From Verrucomicrobiota bacterium (GTDB lineage Bacteria; Verrucomicrobiota; Verrucomicrobiia; Verrucomicrobiales; Akkermansiaceae): 64,000 nt of DNA. Below the pieces are notes generated by a model, which had not been told where the DNA came from, did not search any database, and saw nothing but the letters and a program-made list of their open reading frames with translations. The translations under genes were made by a program, and so were the position numbers. The stretch spans positions 1 to 64,000 of the forward strand of contig RDYP01000007.1 of NCBI GenBank assembly GCA_004293445.1, written 5' to 3'. Below, piece by piece: positions 57,194 through 64,000 of this stretch. How positions within the stretch are numbered: position 1 is the first letter of the stretch; every line of letters begins with the position of its first letter.

Positions 57194-59866
57194 TCACGTC
57201 ACCGGCTCCACACGCACCGCGACGACCTTGTATTCCGGAGTCCCCTCATGGCGATCCCGATGCGGCCCCGTCAAGGCGTTGAGCCCGGCACCCGCGCTAT
57301 GAAAGCTCGCGAAAAGCAGGCCCGTCGACATCGCCTCACTCACTCGAAGGACCAAGTGACAAGCTCCGTGACGACTAAGAATCCTCACTCGATCCCCATC
57401 ACGCAGGCCCAGCGCCGATGCGTCGACCGCGGACATGTCGAGGAAGTCATCGGCCTGCAACCACTGGTTCGCGGTTCGCCGGGTCATGGTTCCCGAATTG
57501 AACTGATAGCGGACGCGCCCGGTGCTCAGCAAAAAAGGAAACTCCGGCGTCACCGTCTCAGAGGTCGGCTCATAGTCGATGATCCGCAAGCTGGCAGGCC
57601 GACCCGAAGCAAACGCGTCCGTGTGGAGAATTGCCGTCCCCGGGTGCACTTCATTCGGACAGGGCCACTGCAAGCCCCCCTGCTCCAAGCGAGCATACGA
57701 GATCCCGGCACCTGCAGGCCACAGCGATCGGATCTCGTCCCAAATCTCGGCAGGCGAATCGAAGCCGAACCCATCGCCATGGCCCATCGCCGCCGCGACC
57801 TCGCAAAGAATCCGCCAATCCGCCTTCGCCTCACCCGGCGGCGGAACCACGGCACGCACCCGCTGGACGCGACGCTCGGCATTCATGAAGGTACCATCTT
57901 TCTCGAAGGCCGACGCAGCAGGCAGCACCAGATCCGCCACCTCGCGAGCCAGCTCGTTCATGAACAAGTCTTGGACCACGACGAAGTCGAGCGATTCCAA
58001 TGCCGCCCTCGTGACCCGGGTGTCGGGATTCGTCTGCAAGATGTCGTAGCCGATCACCCACATCGCCTTCAAACGGCCCGCAGCCGCAGCGTCGATCATC
58101 TCCATCAGGTTCAAGCCGGGGCCGACAGGAATCGACGACTCCCAGCATCTCGCAAAGCGATCCCGCCCCTCGGCGAGAGGGACAAAGCCGGTGAGGTGTC
58201 CCGGCTCGCACCCCATGTGGGCAGAGCCCTGCACGTTGTTCTGCCCGCGCAGAGGATTGATGCCGCTTCCCGGACAACCAAAGTTTCCGGTGATCAAGGC
58301 GAGGTTCACCAAGGCCATGACACCCTCGGTTCCCTGCCCCTGCTCGGTCACGCCCAAGCCATGGAAGCACATCGACGGCTTGCAGCGCGCGTAAATCTCA
58401 GCCGCACGACGAATCGCATCCGCCGACACGCCGCAAATCTCCGCCGCCCGCTCCGGCGTCCATTCCCCGATGAATGACCTAAACTCTTCCCACCCGCTGA
58501 TCCGATCTCCGAAAACGATGGGATCCTGCCAGGCCTCAATCACGATCGTGTGAGCGATTGCATGAAGCAGCGGGAGGTTCGTGCCCGGTCGCAGCGCCAG
58601 ATGGACATCGGCCATCTCTGCAAGCTCCGTGCGCCGAGGGTCCACCACCACCAAGGCGGCACCGCGCGCGACCGCACGCCGGATGCGTGCGCCGAGGACC
58701 GGATGCGCCTCGGTGGGATTGCAGCCGAACACCAGAAAGCCGGCCGCTTGCTCGATGTCCGCAAAGCTGTTCGTCGCCGCGCCCGTCCCGAGCATCGACT
58801 TCATCCCCGCAGCCGTCGGCTGATGGCAAACGCGCGCGCAGCTATCGACGTTGTTGGTTCCAAGCACCACCCGCGCGAATTTCTGCACGAGGTAATTTTC
58901 TTCATTCGTTCCGCGCGCCGAACCCAGCAGCCCGATGCTGTCCGCGCCATGACGCTGCCGGATCTCGGTCAATCCACCCGCCAAGCGCTGGATCGCCTCC
59001 GGCCAAGAAATCGGCCGCCACTCGTCGCCCTCACGCAACAAGGGCTGCGTCAGACGATCGACGGAATGATTGAAGCCAAAAGCATAACGACCTTTCACAC
59101 AAAGGTGCCCTCGGTTCACAGGAGCATCGAGCACCGGCTTCACTCGCAACACACGCCCGGCCCGGCTTCCCGCGAACAATTCGCAGCCGACACCACAGTA
59201 AGGGCAAACCGTGCGCGTCCATCGCTCCGGCTCCATGTGGCCGACAGCGCTCTGATCCTCCAAGGCACCGGTCGGACAGGTATCGACACAAGCCCCGCAA
59301 CTCACACAAGAGCTGGCGAGCAAGCTCGACCCATCGGGGACCACCCTCGTGCCGGCTCCCCGGCCAAGCTCGTTCCACACCGAACGTCCCTCGACTTCCT
59401 CACAGATGCGAACGCAGCGAAAACAATCGATGCAGCGACTCAGATCCGCCGCGAGATAGGGATGCGTCGAATCCTTGAAAACCGGCGGCCAGATCGCCCG
59501 CGGCCTTTCCGAGCCCCTCACGCCATACTGCATCAGCCATCGATGAAAGAGCTTGTCGGGCCGACGCTCGATCTCACGCGCCGGATAATTCCACGCCAGA
59601 AATTCCAAGGCCGCACGACGCCCCGCTTCCAAATCGGCGGTGTGGGTCTCCACGACCATCCCCGCGCGCACCGGCGTCGCGCAGGCGGGCTGAGGACGCG
59701 ACTGCCCGGCCACTTCCACCAAACACAAACGACAAAGCCCCGCTGCCGCCAAACGCTCGTCGTGACACAAGGTCGGAATCTCAATCCCCGCCAGCCGCGA
59801 GGCGTCGAGAATCGTCGCAGCCTCAGGAACCGAAAGCACCCGACCATTGATTTGGAGTTCGATCAT
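57194..59866 (-). CDS. Formate-dehydrogenase-like molybdopterin oxidoreductase, single-chain with NuoG-like N-terminus
   Basis: This 890-residue protein has an N-terminal [2Fe-2S] domain (C34, C45, C48, C62). Two [4Fe-4S] clusters follow (CIDCFRCVRIC, CVSCGACVDTC), then the Mo/W-bis-MGD catalytic domain with its own cluster CPYCGVGC. The metal-ligand cysteine lies in SCARVCHQPTAAG and there is no selenocysteine. This is the FdhA/FdsA layout of soluble NAD-dependent formate dehydrogenases, but FdsB/G subunits, fdhD and fdhE are not nearby. ATG 59866 begins the ferredoxin domain. The gene follows ppsA at 71 bp. Confidence 0.88.
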   Translation of the reverse strand: MIELQINGRVLSVPEAATILDASRLAGIEIPTLCHDERLAAAGLCRLCLVEVAGQSRPQPACATPVRAGMVVETHTADLEAGRRAALEFLAWNYPAREIERRPDKLFHRWLMQYGVRGSERPRAIWPPVFKDSTHPYLAADLSRCIDCFRCVRICEEVEGRSVWNELGRGAGTRVVPDGSSLLASSCVSCGACVDTCPTGALEDQSAVGHMEPERWTRTVCPYCGVGCELFAGSRAGRVLRVKPVLDAPVNRGHLCVKGRYAFGFNHSVDRLTQPLLREGDEWRPISWPEAIQRLAGGLTEIRQRHGADSIGLLGSARGTNEENYLVQKFARVVLGTNNVDSCARVCHQPTAAGMKSMLGTGAATNSFADIEQAAGFLVFGCNPTEAHPVLGARIRRAVARGAALVVVDPRRTELAEMADVHLALRPGTNLPLLHAIAHTIVIEAWQDPIVFGDRISGWEEFRSFIGEWTPERAAEICGVSADAIRRAAEIYARCKPSMCFHGLGVTEQGQGTEGVMALVNLALITGNFGCPGSGINPLRGQNNVQGSAHMGCEPGHLTGFVPLAEGRDRFARCWESSIPVGPGLNLMEMIDAAAAGRLKAMWVIGYDILQTNPDTRVTRAALESLDFVVVQDLFMNELAREVADLVLPAASAFEKDGTFMNAERRVQRVRAVVPPPGEAKADWRILCEVAAAMGHGDGFGFDSPAEIWDEIRSLWPAGAGISYARLEQGGLQWPCPNEVHPGTAILHTDAFASGRPASLRIIDYEPTSETVTPEFPFLLSTGRVRYQFNSGTMTRRTANQWLQADDFLDMSAVDASALGLRDGDRVRILSRHGACHLVLRVSEAMSTGLLFASFHSAGAGLNALTGPHRDRHEGTPEYKVVAVRVEPVT

Positions 59867-59937
59867 GAGTTCGAAAAATCCTCCCTCCTTCGCACGCTCC
59901 GCCACTCCGGGACGATGTCAAACGGCAGCTCATCCCG

Positions 59938-62337
59938 CTACACGGCGCGCTCCTCATCGATGATTGCCAAAGTGGTCGCCATCACCGAATCCGGATCGAG
60001 CGAGATGCTGTCGATCCCCTCCCGCACCAGAAAGCGCGCGAACTCGGGGTAATCGCTCGGTGCTTGCCCGCAGATACCGATTTTCCGGCCACGACTGCGA
60101 CAAACCCGAATCACGCGGGAAATCATCCGCAGCACGGCTTCATTCCGCTCGTCGAAGATCGGAGCCACCACCTCGCTGTCCCGATCCACCCCGAGAACCA
60201 GCTGAGTCAGATCGTTCGAACCAATGCTGAAGCCATCGAACAACTCGCAAAACTCTTCCGCCAACATCACGTTGCTCGGAATCTCGCACATCATATGGAC
60301 CTCGAGTCCCTTCTCTCCCCGCCTCAATCCGAGATCGGACATTTCCGCCAGCACGCGCCGCGCTTCCTCCGGAGTCCGACAGAAAGGAATCATCAATTTG
60401 AGATTCACCAAGCCCATCTCCTCGCGAACCTTCCGCACCGCACGACACTCCAAGGCAAAGCCTCGTCGATAGCGGGGATGACCGTAGCGACTCGCCCCGC
60501 GGAACCCGAGCATCGGATTCTCCTCAAGCGGCTCATAGGCTTTGCCGCCCACCAGGTTCGCATACTCGTTGGTCTTGAAGTCGCTCAGCCTCAGGATGAC
60601 ATCCTTCGGATAAAAAGCCGCTGCGAGCATCGCGACGCCCTGCGCCAGCTTGTCGACAAAGTAGCCCGGCTTGTCCGCATACCCGGCGCTCAATCGTTCC
60701 ATTTCCACCTTCGCCACCGGATCTTCCACATTGGGATAATCCAGCAGCGCCAAGGGATGAATCCCGATCGAATTCGAAATGATGAATTCCTCCCGTGCCA
60801 GACCCACGCCGTCATTCGGAATGAAACTCAAACGAAGGGCCTCCGCCGGATCGGCGACGTTCATCATCACCCGCGTGATCGGCCGGACCAGATCGCCCGG
60901 CTCCGTCCGCTCGACCCCAAAAGCAAGTCGCCCGCCATAAACCCGCCCGACCTCGCCCTCGGCGCAACTCACCGTGACCACCTGTCCGTCGCGCAAGCGC
61001 GCCCGCCCGTCGCCCGTGCCGACCACCGCAGGAACCCCCAGCTCGCGACTCACGATCGCCGCATGACAGGTCCGCCCTCCGCGGTCCGTCACGATCGCCG
61101 CGGCCTTTTTCATGATCGGCTCCCAATCCGGATCGGTCTTATCCGTGACCAGAACTTCCCCAGCTTGAAAACGGGCGATGTCCGCGGCATCCGCAATCAC
61201 CCGGACCGGCCCGCTCGCGATCTTCCGCCCCACCCCACGCCCCGAAACAAGGAGCGGTCCGCTTTCCTGCAGCCGCCATGTCTCGATCACCGCCCCCACC
61301 TCGCGCGAACGCACCGTCTCCGGCCTGGCCTGCACGATGAACAGCTCTCCGCTGAGACCGTCCTTCGCCCACTCGATGTCCATCGGCACCGCCCGCCCTT
61401 GCCGCTCGGAATAGTGCCGCTCGATCAAACAGGCCCAACGCGCCAGCTCTAACAGATCGCCATCCTCCACGCAAAAACGTGCGCGCTCATCAGGCGGCAC
61501 TTCGACGTTTCGGACCGCTCCGGCAGTGCTGTCATAGACCAGTTTGAACTCCTTGGCACCGGTCGCTTTGCGCAAGATCGGCCGGAAGCCCATCGCCAGG
61601 GTCGGCTTGAAAACGAGACACTCGTCCGGCACCACGGCACCCTGCACCACGTTCTCGCCCAGGCCGTAAGCCGCCTCGATCAAAACGACATCGCGAAAGC
61701 CGGTCTCGGTATCGAGGGTGAACATCACCCCGCTCGTCGCGAGGTCGGAACGGACCATCCTCTGCACGGCGACACTCAGGGCGACGCGCGACGCATCAAA
61801 GCCCTTGTCGGCACGATAGCTGATTGCCCGGTTGGTGAAGAGCGAGGCGAAGCAACGCTTGCAGGCATCGAGCAGTGCCGCCTCGCCCGCCACGCGCAGG
61901 AAGCTCTGCTGCTGTCCCGCAAATGATGCCTCGGGCAAATCCTCCGCCGTCGCGCTGGAACGCACCGCCACATCGATCCCCTGCGCGCCGCCGAGTCGGC
62001 CGTAGGCGTTCAGGATTTCCGCGGCGAGATCCCCCGGCCAATCCGCTTCGAGAATCATGGCGCGCAGTGCCTCGCCCCGCTGTGCGAGGTCTTCGAGATC
62101 GGTCACATCCAGCCCCGCGAGCCGCTCTTCGATCCGGCGATCCAAACCCGAAGCGGCGAGAAAGCGACGGTAGGCATCGGCCGTGATGGCGAATCCATCC
62201 GGCACCCGCACGCCCAGCGGGCTCAGCGAGCGAAGCATTTCACCGAGCGAGGCGGTCTTGCCGCCCACCAAGGGGACATCGCTGATGCCCAGTTCACGGA
62301 ACCAGCGAATGAAACGAAAAACGGGGGGAGTCTTCAT
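59938..62337 (-). CDS. ppsA: Phosphoenolpyruvate synthase
   Basis: This 799-residue enzyme turns pyruvate, ATP and water into phosphoenolpyruvate, AMP and phosphate. An N-terminal ATP-grasp domain (LVGGKTASLGEML, VRSSATAEDLPEASFAGQQ) comes first. The swivelling phosphohistidine domain has the catalytic GGRTCHAAIVSRELG, and the C-terminal PEP-binding TIM barrel has MMCEIPSNVMLAEEF and GSNDLTQ. All are canonical. ATG 62337 is chosen. With formate dehydrogenase downstream, gluconeogenic growth is suggested. Confidence 0.96.
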   Translation of the reverse strand: MKTPPVFRFIRWFRELGISDVPLVGGKTASLGEMLRSLSPLGVRVPDGFAITADAYRRFLAASGLDRRIEERLAGLDVTDLEDLAQRGEALRAMILEADWPGDLAAEILNAYGRLGGAQGIDVAVRSSATAEDLPEASFAGQQQSFLRVAGEAALLDACKRCFASLFTNRAISYRADKGFDASRVALSVAVQRMVRSDLATSGVMFTLDTETGFRDVVLIEAAYGLGENVVQGAVVPDECLVFKPTLAMGFRPILRKATGAKEFKLVYDSTAGAVRNVEVPPDERARFCVEDGDLLELARWACLIERHYSERQGRAVPMDIEWAKDGLSGELFIVQARPETVRSREVGAVIETWRLQESGPLLVSGRGVGRKIASGPVRVIADAADIARFQAGEVLVTDKTDPDWEPIMKKAAAIVTDRGGRTCHAAIVSRELGVPAVVGTGDGRARLRDGQVVTVSCAEGEVGRVYGGRLAFGVERTEPGDLVRPITRVMMNVADPAEALRLSFIPNDGVGLAREEFIISNSIGIHPLALLDYPNVEDPVAKVEMERLSAGYADKPGYFVDKLAQGVAMLAAAFYPKDVILRLSDFKTNEYANLVGGKAYEPLEENPMLGFRGASRYGHPRYRRGFALECRAVRKVREEMGLVNLKLMIPFCRTPEEARRVLAEMSDLGLRRGEKGLEVHMMCEIPSNVMLAEEFCELFDGFSIGSNDLTQLVLGVDRDSEVVAPIFDERNEAVLRMISRVIRVCRSRGRKIGICGQAPSDYPEFARFLVREGIDSISLDPDSVMATTLAIIDEERAV

Positions 62338-62422
62338 GACATGGGGGGAATCCTCCCACCCTCGCATCAATCCCCCCACCCCGCGAGCGATCCTTTTCTA
62401 TCCGGCTCACTCTCCAAGATCC

Positions 62423-64000
62423 CTACGACTTCAAACTGGCGAGCCCCAGAACCGTCATGTTCTGGGCGATCTTGTCGTGAGCGATCAGCACATATTCCCA
62501 AGTTTTTCCGCCATTGGTCGCGCTGTAGTCGCTGGCCCGTCGACACCAGTTTTCCGCAGCCTCCTTCTTCGCGATCACGATCGGATCATCCAATTCCTTC
62601 CTCGCCTTGGGCTCGAACATGAAAATCGTCGATTCCGTCTCCGCCACGAAGTCCGGCTGATACTCGGGGTGATCCGCCCCATTCTTGTAGTAGATCTGGA
62701 ACTGGCCCTTCGCGGGCTTGAACCACTTGTTCGCCTCCCGGTCCAGAATCACCGCAAGCACGCGCTCTGCTTCGGACTGGAACTTCTGCGCCGAGTAAAG
62801 ACATCTTGAGAAGCCCCCGAAAAGATACTTCGACATGTTGCTCTTGTCGGCCGGAGAAACGCGAAAGTCCAAGGCCTGCTGGCGATAGTTCACCGTGAAC
62901 GCGCTCGGCTTCAGCTCGGTGAATCCCTTGCTGATCTTCACGTCGTAACCAGACGACTCTTCCCGGTAGTGCGACTGCATCTGTCCGTGGATGAAGCGCG
63001 CGATGTCCTTTTGGTGATGGTGAAGCACCTGCCACACCTCCTCTTCGGGGAGGTAGCTCTGGAAGTGTTTCACCGTCTGGCTCGCGAGGTCGTAGAGAAG
63101 CTCGGCGTTGCTGTCGTAGGAAATGTCGTCGAAATCGATCAAGCCGCCGACCACATAGTCCTCCATCCGCGGTTCGCGGAATCCCCTGCCGCTGACAGCA
63201 ACCGCTTCACCCGAGTCCGTGTGGAGATTGTGAACCCAAAGGTCTCTCGATGGCGCGGGGTATCGCAGCGACTTCAGATCCACCTGGAAGGGCTCGAACC
63301 AGCTCTTCACCTCTCCCCGCGGAACCACCAGAATCCGCGGAATCGGAATCATCTCCTTCACCACCAACGCTGTCGTCTTAAACACCACCTCGGCGATGTT
63401 CGGGCTCGCACCGATGCCTTCAAGTTCCCCCTGCTGCGGTCGATAAAGAGAGGTCACCTCATCGATGATGGCGTTCTGGATTTCCGGCGACTCCAGCGAG
63501 GCCAGGGTCGGAACGCTTTGAGGCTTTGATTCCAGCCTCTTGATGACTTCGAAAGCCAGGCGGGCAACCTTCTGCTGTTCGGGGGTCTCGAAAGCCACGG
63601 GAGCCTCGCTTCCGGCCACTTGAGTGTTCGCAGTGGCTTGTGGCGGCTTGATCCCCAGCAGGTTTGCGACGTTGGATTGAGACACCACCGTTTCCGTCCG
63701 GCTCTCGATGGCGTCGTCGTCCAGCTCGATGAGTTGCAGTTTCTTGATCGAGGAATCCGGCTTCCTGGCCTCGTCCACGATCTCCTGGAACTTGTCGTGC
63801 GCGATGATGTTGAGCCGGTCCACCGCGGCGACGCCGACCCGCCTGCCGTAGGGAAGACGGAGGCCGCGGCCGATGGACTGCTCGATCAGGATCCGCGCGT
63901 TCGCCGCCCGCAGCGGGACGATGGTGTAGAGATTGGTCACGTCCCAACCTTCCTTGAGCATGTTGACGTGGATCACGATCTCGGTGGGATCCTCGTTGTG
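62423..64000 (-). CDS. Type III restriction/DEAD-box helicase subunit (C-terminal part, cut by window edge)
   Basis: This frame enters at the right edge and ends at 62423, so about 525 residues are visible. The N-terminal visible part has the last helicase motifs, HVNMLKEGWDVTNLYTIVP and QSIGRGLRLPYGRR (motifs V-VI). The C-terminal part has a PD-(D/E)xK-like nuclease site, YQPDFVAETE then MFEPKAR, as in Res subunits. It would translocate on and cut unmethylated DNA with a Mod partner. The N-terminal helicase domain and any mod gene lie beyond 64000. Confidence 0.88.
   Translation of the reverse strand, partial: HNEDPTEIVIHVNMLKEGWDVTNLYTIVPLRAANARILIEQSIGRGLRLPYGRRVGVAAVDRLNIIAHDKFQEIVDEARKPDSSIKKLQLIELDDDAIESRTETVVSQSNVANLLGIKPPQATANTQVAGSEAPVAFETPEQQKVARLAFEVIKRLESKPQSVPTLASLESPEIQNAIIDEVTSLYRPQQGELEGIGASPNIAEVVFKTTALVVKEMIPIPRILVVPRGEVKSWFEPFQVDLKSLRYPAPSRDLWVHNLHTDSGEAVAVSGRGFREPRMEDYVVGGLIDFDDISYDSNAELLYDLASQTVKHFQSYLPEEEVWQVLHHHQKDIARFIHGQMQSHYREESSGYDVKISKGFTELKPSAFTVNYRQQALDFRVSPADKSNMSKYLFGGFSRCLYSAQKFQSEAERVLAVILDREANKWFKPAKGQFQIYYKNGADHPEYQPDFVAETESTIFMFEPKARKELDDPIVIAKKEAAENWCRRASDYSATNGGKTWEYVLIAHDKIAQNMTVLGLASLKS

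Noticed and set aside
57194-59866. Selenocysteine in the formate dehydrogenase
   Set aside because: The expected position is a Cys codon (SCARVCHQPT) and there is no in-frame TGA.
58550-60052. 500-codon plus-strand ORF opposite the formate dehydrogenase gene
   Set aside because: It is a shadow of a canonical molybdoenzyme and has no motif.

Overview
The window is gene-dense, high-GC bacterial chromosome. It most resembles a member of the Verrucomicrobiota (Luteolibacter/Haloferula-like Verrucomicrobiaceae). That assignment is inference from gene content: an SHD1-domain hydrolase, a CHASE2-like membrane protein with a basic tail, several ExbB/ExbD/TonB-type clusters, a Tat-exported Gfo/Idh oxidoreductase and many GTG starts. 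No 16S gene or marker search was available.

Layout. 1-3119 (minus): a type I restriction-modification operon, hsdM, a DUF1016/PDDEXK nuclease gene, a 29-codon ORF, and the first 57 codons of hsdS, which runs off the left edge. 3337-9192 (plus): a two-FMN-site NosR-like membrane flavoprotein with its ApbE flavin transferase, a sugar/aminoglycoside kinase-like protein, a CHASE2-like membrane protein and argB. 9202-13369: a secreted protein, a beta-hydroxyacid dehydrogenase, a hydrolase, hisF and a HAD phosphatase. 13501-15627: an accessory island bounded by two diverged ~260-bp inverted repeats. It holds a winged-helix/nucleotidyltransferase plus HEPN pair with palindromic operators, and a frameshifted AbrB-type antitoxin relic.

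15801-23853: sppA, carB, a small membrane protein, gnd and pgsA. 23862-28071 (minus): one probable operon, tonB-exbB-exbD-def followed by a roadblock (MglB-like) and a Ras-like (MglA-like) pair. 28206-39970: an rsmA-Nudix fusion, a PpiD-like chaperone, pirin, an XylR-type regulator, a YhaM-like exonuclease, recO, TPR proteins, a CDF transporter and an SNase-HhH protein. 40156-50128: gamma-carbonic anhydrase, SHD1 hydrolase, deoC, an enlarged adenylate-kinase-like protein, an apparently circularly permuted photolyase, a glutaredoxin, a dynamin-like GTPase, a NodB deacetylase, mtnP and an L,D-transpeptidase lipoprotein.

50199-50386: tRNA-Arg(TCT) whose 3' end is repeated 76 bp downstream. 50620-55965: tmk, a pseudopilin, a second ExbB/ExbD/TonB-like cluster with a zinc-ribbon protein, fabF and a thioesterase. 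55971-64000 (minus): Gfo/Idh oxidoreductase, a single-chain formate-dehydrogenase-like molybdoenzyme, ppsA and the C-terminal part of a type III restriction/helicase subunit that runs off the right edge.

Most of the window is housekeeping sequence. The parts most worth following up are the inverted-repeat-bounded HEPN/nucleotidyltransferase island, the degenerate MglA/MglB-like pair behind a TonB system, the permuted photolyase, the RsmA-Nudix fusion and the two restriction loci at the edges.
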